64,000 bases of DNA from Rhodospirillales bacterium. Its GTDB lineage: Bacteria > Pseudomonadota > Alphaproteobacteria > Reyranellales > Reyranellaceae. The stretch covers positions 1-64,000 of the forward strand of contig JACPOB010000045.1 in assembly GCA_016185145.1 (NCBI GenBank). Reading direction: 5' to 3'. Positions 56,991 to 64,000 of the stretch are shown in pieces. The position numbers were made by a program, and so were the translations under genes. Under the pieces are notes generated by a model. It saw nothing but the letters and a program-made list of their open reading frames with translations, did no database searches and had not been told where the DNA came from. Each line of letters opens with the position of its first letter. The stretch's first letter is position 1.

Positions 56991-57344
56991 TCAGAGCAGG
57001 GACCGTACCCTGACACCATTCACCACCTTCTGCAGCAACTCGCCATTGGCCGGGTCGCGGATGTCGAAGTTGCCGTGGATGGCGTTGAGCTTGGCTTGCT
57101 CCCAGGCGTCGCGTGACACGCGGCCGTCTTCCATCATGGCTTCTGCGTGGAAGCGCATCTTGATCCAGGTTTCTTCCAGAGCGGCGAGACTCCGGTTGGC
57201 CGGCCCGCGGGGGCGGAGCGATGCATTGGTGAACATGACCTTCATCTGGGATTTGGGACGGGAGAAATCGACCACCGCGGCCAGAGACGCGGTGAGAGAC
57301 GCGGTGTAGGCGGCGGCAACGAGGATTCTTCGGCGCGTCGGCAT
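56991..57344 (-). CDS. small secreted protein, hypothetical
   Basis: This 117-aa protein starts at the ATG after GAGGAAGATTGCC. The N-terminus MPTRRRILVAAAYTASLTASLAAVVDFSR is a signal (Tat-like by RRR). No family is recognised; the mature part carries VMFTNASLRPRGPANRSLAALEETWIKMRFHAEAMMEDGR and ends with a basic tail. It lies 17 bp downstream of the 266-aa hypothetical gene and is probably in one operon with it. Confidence 0.55.
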   Translation of the reverse strand: MPTRRRILVAAAYTASLTASLAAVVDFSRPKSQMKVMFTNASLRPRGPANRSLAALEETWIKMRFHAEAMMEDGRVSRDAWEQAKLNAIHGNFDIRDPANGELLQKVVNGVRVRSLL

Positions 57345-57361
57345 GGCAATCTTCCTCGTCT

Positions 57362-58162
57362 TCAGCGAGCCAAGAAGTCGGGACGGCGGGCCGGCATGAA
57401 ATCGTAGGCTCGCGCCATCGCTTCTTCGGGTGTTTTCGCGGCGCCACTGTCCCAGAAGAGCGCTTTGAGCCAAAGCGCCGCCTGCGTGTAGCGGCCTTGC
57501 GACAGGAGTTCCGGCCACATGCCGGCGCGCAAGAAGTGGGTCGTGTTGGCGTCGAACTCGTCGTCGCGACCGTTGCCAGCATGGAGATACAGGCAGGCGT
57601 ACTGGCCGAGTATAAGAAGCGGCGGCTGGCCCTCTGCGATCGTGGTCACGCCGGCGGCCGACCGCAGCGGCAGCACGGCCGCGGGATCGCGCGCGGCGAG
57701 CGCCATCGACAGATGTTCCGGCAGGGCTTCACGCCGCAGGTGGAAATCCCGTGTAGCGTCCTCAGGATCCGCCTGCTCCCAGCCTTGCCACTCCGCCAGC
57801 AGCGCACGCTTGAAGTCGCTTTCGGCGCCGTCGATGCTGCAGAGCCACTTGGCGACACCCAGGGCCCGGCGCCAGGCGTACAGGGCGAACCAGCCGTCGC
57901 GCCAGTGATCCTGTTCGTCGTCGAACAGGCCGACAGCAGGTTCGGGCCGGCCTTCCATCCATTCGACCATGACCTCGAGCGCCGGCCGCACCCGGTCGCC
58001 CAGTCCCAGGAGATAGGCAGTGACCAGGCTGTTGGTCCTGGTCGAGAGGTAGAGCGGCTGGCCCTTCGCCGGTATCTCGTCGGGTTCGAACCGCATCTCA
58101 TAGGCGAGATTGAAATCGAGCCAGAACTGGCGCTTGCGGACCGGATCGAATGTCGGCTGCAT
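57362..58162 (-). CDS. hypothetical helical protein (266 aa)
   Basis: The start is ATG 58162 (MQPTFDPVRKRQFWLDFN) with a possible SD GGGGAG. No domain is recognised; the sequence is rich in aromatic residues and predicted helices, including TNSLVTAYLLGLGDRVRPALEVMVEWMEG and GWFALYAWRRALGVAKWLCSIDGAES, a pattern like alpha-helical repeat proteins or immunity-type proteins. No signal is present, so it should be cytosolic. It is followed by the small secreted protein, which suggests one functional pair. Confidence 0.5.
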   Translation of the reverse strand: MQPTFDPVRKRQFWLDFNLAYEMRFEPDEIPAKGQPLYLSTRTNSLVTAYLLGLGDRVRPALEVMVEWMEGRPEPAVGLFDDEQDHWRDGWFALYAWRRALGVAKWLCSIDGAESDFKRALLAEWQGWEQADPEDATRDFHLRREALPEHLSMALAARDPAAVLPLRSAAGVTTIAEGQPPLLILGQYACLYLHAGNGRDDEFDANTTHFLRAGMWPELLSQGRYTQAALWLKALFWDSGAAKTPEEAMARAYDFMPARRPDFLAR

Positions 58163-58227
58163 CTCCCACGCTCCCCTTGGGTCATACGCTTACCCAGGAG
58201 ACGCAGCCGGACCGCCGGGCGTTACAG

Positions 58228-59028
58228 CTAATTCGCCGTCATCCCACCATCGATCACCAGCTCGGTCCCCGTAACCCACGACGATTCGTCGGAGGCGAGG
58301 TAGAGGCAGCCGGCGGCGATGTCGTAGGGCGTGCCGAAGCGGCCGAGCGGGGTAGCCTCCATGCGCTTGCGGGCGACCTCGGGATTGGAATGGCCCGGAG
58401 CGGTCATCGGCGTGTCGACGAAGCCCGGATGGACCGAGTTCACGCGGATCCTGTCGGGGGCGTACTGGATCGCCGCCGCCTTGGAGAAGATGCGCACCGC
58501 GCCCTTGGAGGCGTGATAGGCGGCGTTGGCGTGGCTGCCGATGATGCCGCAGATCGACGAGATGTTGATGATCGAGCCGCCGCCCGCCCGCTGCATGGCC
58601 GGCACGGCGGCCTTGGTGCCGAGGAACACGCCAGTCGAGTTGATCTCCATCACCAGGTTCCAGTGCTCGAGCGTCTGGTCGGCGAGCCGCGGTCCCGCCG
58701 TGTGGCCGGTCTGGATGTTCTGCTTGGGATCGCGCCCCGAGATGCCGGCGATGTTGCACAGGATGTCGACACGGCCCCAGGCTTTCTCGGCCTGGTCGAC
58801 GATGGCGCTCCATCGCCCTTCGTTCCGCACGTCCTGCTCCGCGAAGCTCGCGGTTCCGCCTGCCGACGCGATTTCCGTCTCGATCGACTTGCCCAGCGCC
58901 GTGTTGCTGTCGGTCAGCAGAACGGACGCGCCATGCTGCGCAAACAGGCGCGCCGTCGCCGCACCGATGCCCGAGGCGCCGCCTGTGACGATCGCGACCT
59001 TGCCTAGGAGTCTTTTGCCCGGTTCCAT
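58228..59028 (-). CDS. short-chain dehydrogenase/reductase
   Basis: This 266-aa protein starts at the ATG (MEPGKRLLGKVAIVTGG) after GGAGACGAAC. TGGASGIG, NIAGISGRDP, ISSICGIIG, YHASK as YxxxK and GTELVIDGG are present. It is closely related in layout to the 39901-40671 SDR and is probably NAD-linked. It is divergent from the flavin monooxygenase gene (53 bp between starts), suggesting coordinated control in an oxidation route. Confidence 0.9.
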   Translation of the reverse strand: MEPGKRLLGKVAIVTGGASGIGAATARLFAQHGASVLLTDSNTALGKSIETEIASAGGTASFAEQDVRNEGRWSAIVDQAEKAWGRVDILCNIAGISGRDPKQNIQTGHTAGPRLADQTLEHWNLVMEINSTGVFLGTKAAVPAMQRAGGGSIINISSICGIIGSHANAAYHASKGAVRIFSKAAAIQYAPDRIRVNSVHPGFVDTPMTAPGHSNPEVARKRMEATPLGRFGTPYDIAAGCLYLASDESSWVTGTELVIDGGMTAN

Positions 59029-59081
59029 GTTCGTCTCCTCGTTTCCTCTGTTAGTCTGGCCCATCTGCGAGGGTGTGACAT

Positions 59082-60836
59082 ATGAACGTGATTTCGAGGC
59101 CGCGTCACGACGTCGAGGACATAGCCGCTTCCTGGCTGAAATCCTTCGGGGATGCCTTGCAGTCGGCCGATGCCGCTGATGCTGCCCGCCACTTCGCAAG
59201 CGAAGGCCACTGGCGCGACGTGCTGGCGTTCACGTGGCGGATCGGAACCGCGACAGGCGCAGCGGCGATCGAGGCAGCGCTTGTACCGACGCTTTCGCGG
59301 ACCAGGCCGCGCCATTTCCATATTCCCGAGGGGCGCTCGCAAGCGCGCCGCGTCAAGCGCGCCGGCGTGGACTGCATCGAGGCGATCTTCGAATTCGAGA
59401 CGGCAGCCGGCCGCGGCAACGGCGTCGTGCGATTGGTCGAGGAGGACGGCGACTGGCGCATCTGGACGCTGCTCACCACGCTCGAGGAGCTGCACGGCTA
59501 TCCCGACGGCCGGCCCAAGGCGGTGAGCGACGCCGAGAAGTATTCGCGCGACTTCGGCGGCGAGAATTGGCTGGACCAGCGACGCAAGGCGCTCGCCTAT
59601 ACCGACCGAGACCCCACGGTCCTGATCGTGGGCGGCGGCCAGGCCGGACTGTCGGCGGCGGCGCGGCTCAATCATCTCGGCGTCGACACGCTGATCATCG
59701 ACCGCAACCGGCGCATCGGAGACAACTGGCGCCTGCGCTACCACTCGCTCACCCTGCACAACGAGGTGCACGTCAATCACCTGCCGCTGATGAAATTCCC
59801 GCCGACCTGGCCGGTGTTCATTCCCAAGGACAAGCTCGCCAACTGGTTCGAGACCTATGTCGAGAGCCTCGAGCTCAACTTCTGGACCGGCACCGAGCTT
59901 TCAGGCGGCAGCTGGGACGACGAGGCGAAGTGCTGGACGGTCAGCCTGCGCCGCAGCGACGGCAGCGAGCGCACCATGAAGCCGCGCCACATCATCGTGG
60001 CCACGGGTGTGAGCGGCATTCCGATCTGGCCCGACATCCCCGGCCTCAAGTCCTTCAAGGGCGAGGTCATGCATTCCGGCAACTACACCACCGGCGCGGC
60101 CTGGAAGGACGGGAACGCCATGGTGATCGGCACGGGCAACAGCGGCCACGACGTCGCCCAGGATCTCTGCGCCAGCGGCGTCCACACCACGATCGTCCAG
60201 CGCAGTCCGACCTACATCGTCAGCATCCGCGAGGCCCAGAAGGTCTATGCGACCTACAGCGAGGGCCTGCCGTTCGAGGACTGCGACCTGCTCGCCTGCT
60301 CGATGCCCTATCCGGTGCTGCGCCGCGCCTACCAGCTCTCGACCGCCGAGATGCGCGAGGTCGACCGCGATCTGCTGAAGGGGCTGGAGAGGCGCGGCTT
60401 CAAGCTGACCTTCGGCGAGGGCGATACCGGCTTCCAGATGATGTATCTGCGGCGCGGCGGCGGTTACTACTTCAACGTCGGCTGCTCCGACATGATCATC
60501 GACGGCCGCGTCGGCCTGCTGCAGTACGACATGATCGACCATTTCGAGGCCGACGGCGTCGTCCTGAAGGACGGCACGAAGAAGCCGCTGGATCTGGTGG
60601 TCGTCGCGACCGGCTACGAAAGCCAGCAGGAGTTCGTGCGCGCCACGCTCGGCAACGACGTCGCCGAGCGCATTGGCCCCGTGTGGGGCTTCGACGATGG
60701 CGGCGAGCTGCGCAACATGTGGGGACCGACGAAGCAGCCGGGCCTCTGGTTCACCGCCGGCAGCCTGGCGCAATGCCGCATCTACTCGCGATATCTGGCG
60801 CTGCAGATCAAGGCGCGGGAAGACGGGTTGATCTGA
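59082..60836 (+). CDS. flavin-containing monooxygenase with N-terminal NTF2/SnoaL-like domain
   Basis: This 584-aa protein has residues 10-140 as an NTF2-like cone (WLKSFGDALQSADAADAARHFASEGHWRDV), the rest a class B flavoprotein monooxygenase: FAD site VGGGQAGLS (184-190), NADPH site VIGTGNSGHDVAQDL, and VVVATGYESQQEFV near the C-terminus. The fusion is known in FMO-type enzymes of actinobacteria and rhizobia acting on ketones, amines or thioethers. It converges with the flavin-binding protein gene at 60868. Confidence 0.9.
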   Translation: MNVISRPRHDVEDIAASWLKSFGDALQSADAADAARHFASEGHWRDVLAFTWRIGTATGAAAIEAALVPTLSRTRPRHFHIPEGRSQARRVKRAGVDCIEAIFEFETAAGRGNGVVRLVEEDGDWRIWTLLTTLEELHGYPDGRPKAVSDAEKYSRDFGGENWLDQRRKALAYTDRDPTVLIVGGGQAGLSAAARLNHLGVDTLIIDRNRRIGDNWRLRYHSLTLHNEVHVNHLPLMKFPPTWPVFIPKDKLANWFETYVESLELNFWTGTELSGGSWDDEAKCWTVSLRRSDGSERTMKPRHIIVATGVSGIPIWPDIPGLKSFKGEVMHSGNYTTGAAWKDGNAMVIGTGNSGHDVAQDLCASGVHTTIVQRSPTYIVSIREAQKVYATYSEGLPFEDCDLLACSMPYPVLRRAYQLSTAEMREVDRDLLKGLERRGFKLTFGEGDTGFQMMYLRRGGGYYFNVGCSDMIIDGRVGLLQYDMIDHFEADGVVLKDGTKKPLDLVVVATGYESQQEFVRATLGNDVAERIGPVWGFDDGGELRNMWGPTKQPGLWFTAGSLAQCRIYSRYLALQIKAREDGLI

Positions 60837-60867
60837 AGGGCGGATGAACGATGTCTTTGCTTCGAGA

Positions 60868-61392
60868 TCACGGCTTTCCAAAGGTCGCGATGCGGTCGAC
60901 GTTGCAGACGAACAGCACGCGCTTTTCGTCGATGGCGGGATCGCGCAATCCGTAAGGTGGCGGATTGCCGGTGTACTTGGTCCAGATCTTGTCGAGCTGC
61001 CTGGTGACGCGCTCGCCGCCCGGCGCGTCCTCGTGCTCCTCGCGCTCCACCGAGCATTTCAGCTGGACCCAGTGGTAGGCGTTGTCGGGGTTGACGACCA
61101 GGATGGTGAGCTTGCCGTTCTTGCGGATCCAGCCGCACTTGGGACGATGAGAGGCCGTGTTCACCAGCACCTTGTCGCCCTCGTAGTCGAACCACATCGG
61201 CGTGAGCCCGATGGTGCCGTCGGGCGCGACGAGGCCCATGGTCACGGTGATCGGCCGGTCGAGCAGCGCCTTGTAGATCGGATCGAGGTCCGACAGGTGC
61301 CTGATCTTCACATGCTCGCCGACGGCGAACTGGCCCTTCTGCAGGCCTCCGGCCACGTCCCGGAATTTCGCGACCGTGATGCCGTCTGCCAT
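60868..61392 (-). CDS. pyridoxamine 5'-phosphate oxidase-fold protein
   Basis: This 174-aa protein starts at the ATG after GGAGGAGACC. The split-barrel flavin-binding pattern is VTMGLVAPDGTIGLTPMWFDYEGDKVLVNTASHRPKCGWIRKNGKLTILVVNPDNAYHW. Such proteins bind FMN, F420 or heme and reduce small substrates. It begins 20 bp after the Baeyer-Villiger monooxygenase stop, so the two are probably an operon. Confidence 0.85.
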   Translation of the reverse strand: MADGITVAKFRDVAGGLQKGQFAVGEHVKIRHLSDLDPIYKALLDRPITVTMGLVAPDGTIGLTPMWFDYEGDKVLVNTASHRPKCGWIRKNGKLTILVVNPDNAYHWVQLKCSVEREEHEDAPGGERVTRQLDKIWTKYTGNPPPYGLRDPAIDEKRVLFVCNVDRIATFGKP

Positions 61393-61412
61393 GGTCTCCT
61401 CCGTCGTATCTG

Positions 61413-63017
61413 TCAGGCCAGCCTGAGCTCCCGATAGCCGTCCGCCGCCACCGCGTCGCAACGTTCACGGAAGGCCGGCGCGCTGCCGCTGTAGCGGGCG
61501 ATGATGCGGGTCTGCTTGCCGTCGAGGTTGCGGTTGATGCCGGTCATCCACGAATCGACTTCGTTGGAGAGCAGGCCGACGCCCAGCGACTTCACGTGAT
61601 CGGTCCACGAGGCGACGCCGTCGGCGGTCGCCTCGACGCGCGTAATGTCGTGCTCTCGCGCGTGGCTGAGCAGATCGGTCACCCATTCGACGCTGTACTC
61701 GATGCTGCGCGGGATATTGCCCAGCGCTGTGTGCGGGCCCATCTGCATCATCATGTTGGGGAAGCCCTCGACCATGATGCCGAGATAGGTCTGCGGCCCG
61801 CCCTTCCACTTGTCCTTGAGCTTGAGCCCGTCGACGCCCTGGAAGTCGATGCGGTCGAAGGCGCCGGTGATGGCGTCGAAGCCGGTGGCGTAGATGATGA
61901 TGTCGAATTCGTACTCGGCGTCGCTGGTCCTGATGCCGCCGGGCGTGATGCGCTCGATCGGCGTTTCCTTGATGTCGATCAGCTTCACGTTGGGCTGGTT
62001 GTAGACTTCGTAGTACTTGGTCTCGAGCGGCACGCGGCGGGTGCCGAAGCCGTGGTTCTTGGGGATCAGCTTGTCGGCCACCGCCTGGTCTTTTACGCGC
62101 TCGCGGATCTTGCGGGCGACGAAGTCGCTCACCAGCGCATTGGCCTCGCGGTCGACGAGAATGTCGCGGAAGTTGCCCTGCCACATGCCGAAGCCGCGGT
62201 TGTTGTAAAGCTTCTCCCACAAGGCCTCGCGCTCCTCGGGCGTCACCTCCATGGCCTTGCGCGGATCGGGCGTGTGCAGGAAGCAGGCGAAGGTCTCGCG
62301 GCAGCGCTGGAAGATCTCGGGATAGCGCGTGCGGATCTCGGCCATTTCCTCCTTGGAGATCTGCGCGTTGTGCAGCGGCGCGCACCAGTTGGGCGTGCGC
62401 TGGAACACGGTGAGATGCCCTGCGGTCTTGGCCACCTCCTGGATGGTCTGCACGCCCGTGGCGCCGGTGCCGATGACGGCCACGCGCTTGCCGACAAAGC
62501 TCACCGGCTCATGCGGCCAACGCGCGGTGTGGCAGGACTGGCCCTTGAAGCTGTCGATGCCGTCGATGCGCGGCATGGTCGGCGCCGACAGCGGCCCGAT
62601 GGCGGTGATCAGGAAGCGGGAGCTGTGCCGGCTGCCGTCCTCCAGCGTGATCTCCCAGCTGTGCGTCTCTTCTTGCCAGTGCGCCGCCGTGACCCGGCTG
62701 CGGAACTGGATGTCGCGGCGAAGGTCGAACTTGTCGGCGACGAAGTTGAGGTATTTCAACGTCTGCGGCTGCGGCGAGAAGTGCTCGGTCCAGTGCCACT
62801 CGTCCAGAAGCTCCTGGGAGAAGGAGAAGCCGTAGGAATAGCTCTCCGAATCGAAGCGCGCGCCGGGATAGCGGTTCCAGTACCAGGTGCCGCCCACGCC
62901 GGTGCCCGTCTCGAACACGCGAACCTTCATGCCGAGCTTGCGCAGCAGATGGAGCTGGTAGAGGCCGGAGATGCCAGCCCCGATGATGATGGCGTCGTAG
63001 TTCAACATAGCTATCAT
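61413..63017 (-). CDS. Baeyer-Villiger monooxygenase (cyclohexanone monooxygenase type)
   Basis: This 534-aa protein has the FAD motif GAGISG (13-18), the BVMO fingerprint FKGQSCHTARWP near residue 160, the NADPH motif VIGTGATGVQT, and the C-terminal ATGFDAITGAFDRIDFQG. It inserts oxygen next to a ketone to give an ester or lactone, using NADPH and O2. ATGs at 63017 and 63008 are both possible. The operon continues with the PNPOx-fold protein; upstream lie the acetoacetate-decarboxylase-like and luciferase-like genes past a repeat. Confidence 0.93.
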   Translation of the reverse strand: MIAMLNYDAIIIGAGISGLYQLHLLRKLGMKVRVFETGTGVGGTWYWNRYPGARFDSESYSYGFSFSQELLDEWHWTEHFSPQPQTLKYLNFVADKFDLRRDIQFRSRVTAAHWQEETHSWEITLEDGSRHSSRFLITAIGPLSAPTMPRIDGIDSFKGQSCHTARWPHEPVSFVGKRVAVIGTGATGVQTIQEVAKTAGHLTVFQRTPNWCAPLHNAQISKEEMAEIRTRYPEIFQRCRETFACFLHTPDPRKAMEVTPEEREALWEKLYNNRGFGMWQGNFRDILVDREANALVSDFVARKIRERVKDQAVADKLIPKNHGFGTRRVPLETKYYEVYNQPNVKLIDIKETPIERITPGGIRTSDAEYEFDIIIYATGFDAITGAFDRIDFQGVDGLKLKDKWKGGPQTYLGIMVEGFPNMMMQMGPHTALGNIPRSIEYSVEWVTDLLSHAREHDITRVEATADGVASWTDHVKSLGVGLLSNEVDSWMTGINRNLDGKQTRIIARYSGSAPAFRERCDAVAADGYRELRLA

Positions 63018-63035
63018 TGCCCCACACTACACCTA

Positions 63036-63142
63036 CTTCACCCTGAGGAGCCGTGCGAAGCACGGCGTCTCGAAGGGTGGGCTATAGTATCGTTGTTGCC
63101 CACCCTTCGAGACGCGCCCTGCGGGCGCTCCTCAGGGTGAGG
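63036..63142. repeat. dispersed palindromic element family C, copy 2
   Basis: It has the same outer arms (CTTCACCCTGAGGAGC and GCTCCTCAGGGTGAGG) and middle stem as copy 1, but the hairpin arms are CCGTGC-GAA-GCACGG and GCGCCC-TGC-GGGCGC. It lies between the decarboxylase-like gene stop and the BVMO start, in a minus-strand operon. Confidence 0.75.
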
Positions 63143-63151
63143 CAAGTCGTG

Positions 63152-63922
63152 TCACTCATCCGCCCGGGACTCCCTGATCCTCCGTGTCCCCTGGAACACG
63201 GGCTTGAGTGGGTCCATCACGAAGCGGATGCGCGGCAGGTCGGTGTCGACCGTGCAGCACGTGCCGACGATGGGATCGGCCAGCGTGATCGCGCCGGCGT
63301 TCCATGCCGCCGCGTCGAAGGCCGAGACCTGCGGTTTGCCGCGTTCGGCCTTGTAGAAGGTGTACTTGGGATCGACCTGGATCAGCATCGGCTGGGTCTG
63401 GCCGTCGAGCGGCGCGTTCGCCGCCGTCACCCAGTTGATGTACTGCACGTCGGTGCCAGCGACCGGCTGCGGATCGATCAGCGCGCAGTCGAGGATGGTC
63501 CTGCCGCCTTTCTTGACGGTGCCCATGACGCGGTCGTGCCGGCGCAGGAATTTCACCTCGCCCGCCTCGACCGGGAAGCCCCAGCGGCCGCGCAGCTCCT
63601 TGGCCGCTGCCTCGGTGCTGGCGACGGCGCCCAGCAGGAAGCCGCGCGGATGCGCGCCGGCCCGGCTGCCCAGCCGCAGCACCGCGAGATTGAACGGCCC
63701 GACCGGGCTCTCCGAGTACCGCGTGACGGCCAGGATCACGTACGAGGGCAGGGCGGGATGCATCGCCTTGGGCAGCAATCCGTCCGTCGTGCTGCGTGGC
63801 ACCTCGATCAGGAGCTGCAGCATCTCGGCCTTGGGCAAGGTCCAGGCCTCGGTGTCGAGATTGACGAGCGTCGGCAGCGCCTTGGCCTTCTGGGTGATGT
63901 CGAGCGTTCCGTAGAGGGGCAT
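63152..63922 (-). CDS. acetoacetate decarboxylase-like protein
   Basis: This 256-aa protein starts 3 bp after the upstream gene's stop. The fold pattern of the ADC family is seen in LPKAMHPALPSYVILAVTRYSESPVGPFNLAVLRLGSRAGAHPRGFLLGAV and RGRWGFPVEAGEVKF. In true acetoacetate decarboxylase a Schiff-base Lys lies in this region; a Lys is present at EVKF but equivalence is uncertain, so another lyase or hydrolase role is possible. It belongs with the luciferase-like protein upstream and the BVMO downstream. Confidence 0.8.
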   Translation of the reverse strand: MPLYGTLDITQKAKALPTLVNLDTEAWTLPKAEMLQLLIEVPRSTTDGLLPKAMHPALPSYVILAVTRYSESPVGPFNLAVLRLGSRAGAHPRGFLLGAVASTEAAAKELRGRWGFPVEAGEVKFLRRHDRVMGTVKKGGRTILDCALIDPQPVAGTDVQYINWVTAANAPLDGQTQPMLIQVDPKYTFYKAERGKPQVSAFDAAAWNAGAITLADPIVGTCCTVDTDLPRIRFVMDPLKPVFQGTRRIRESRADE

Positions 63923-63925
63923 GGC

Positions 63926-64000
63926 TTACTCCGCTGCGACCTTGCTCGCCGATCCCTTGGCGAACACCGGCATCACTTCCTTGGCGAACAGCCGCAGGCT
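63926..64000 (-). CDS. luciferase-like (LLM) flavin-dependent oxidoreductase, C-terminal end
   Basis: Only 24 codons are in the window before the stop TAA at 63926-63928. The end reads SLRLFAKEVMPVFAKGSASKVAAE, the typical C-terminus of LLM-family flavin monooxygenases. The start lies outside the window. The gene precedes the decarboxylase-like gene by 3 bp and is probably the first gene visible in this oxygenase operon. Confidence 0.65.
   Translation of the reverse strand, partial: SLRLFAKEVMPVFAKGSASKVAAE

Overview
The window is about two thirds G+C with dense, codon-biased genes. It looks like a chromosomal segment of a heterotrophic soil or water alphaproteobacterium. Class III cyclases with TolB-like/TPR tails, orphan Bug-type (TctC) binding proteins, many SDRs, flavin monooxygenases and dispersed palindromic repeats fit a Rhizobiales/Reyranella-like organism, but no rRNA or other phylogenetic marker is present, so this is inference.

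Region 1 (1-9.6 kb). The 3' end of a PyrK-like flavoprotein and a small membrane protein come first. Then follows an unusual locus. A transmembrane class III nucleotidyl cyclase carries a peptidoglycan-binding domain and a C-terminal extracytoplasmic domain. Four free secreted proteins of 120-135 aa are paralogs of that last domain, and one more gene with the same kind of leader is interrupted by an amber codon. The array sits around a dienelactone-hydrolase-like gene and is bracketed on the far side by a cupin gene and a second class III cyclase. This is the best candidate for an undescribed system: a wall-anchored receptor cyclase with free paralogs of its sensor domain.

Region 2 (9.6-14 kb) is ordinary: a MATE exporter and methyltransferase pair, a cupin, an RhlE-type RNA helicase with a long Arg/Glu-rich tail, and a stand-alone RAM-domain protein.

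Region 3 (14.0-17.9 kb) is visibly AT-richer, its genes have few homologs that I recognise, and it contains a probable frameshift. It includes a proline-rich protein ending in a PD-(D/E)XK-like nuclease domain, a candidate polymorphic toxin, with possible immunity genes downstream.

Region 4 (18-36.5 kb) holds catabolic modules: an ACMSD-like amidohydrolase, an SDR/GFA/GMC oxidoreductase operon with a peptide-type binding protein, methylmalonate-semialdehyde dehydrogenase with an apparent internal deletion, esterase and beta-lactamase-fold hydrolases, a TauD-type dioxygenase, an N-acyl-D-amino-acid deacylase-like enzyme, a Bug protein, a ureohydrolase lacking one metal ligand, and an epoxide hydrolase.

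Region 5 (36.5-57 kb) has a pair of small Cys-containing secreted paralogs, a 577-bp gene-free stretch, and a long minus-strand run (HlyD/ABC exporter, DMT permease, SDR, alpha/beta hydrolase, acyl-CoA dehydrogenase). It continues with a second Bug/deacylase/VOC module, an OFA-type MFS permease with a second acyl-CoA dehydrogenase, a feruloyl-CoA-synthetase-like ligase and PEP carboxylase (ppc).

Region 6 (57-64 kb) is an oxygenase cluster: SDRs, a flavin monooxygenase with an NTF2-like N-terminus, and a minus-strand set of a luciferase-like oxidoreductase, an acetoacetate-decarboxylase-like protein, a Baeyer-Villiger monooxygenase and a flavin/PNPOx-fold protein, suggesting ketone or terpenoid oxidation.

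Three families of dispersed palindromic elements recur between genes. In two of them the inner hairpin arms differ between copies but stay self-complementary. No tRNA, rRNA, CRISPR array or intact insertion sequence was seen.
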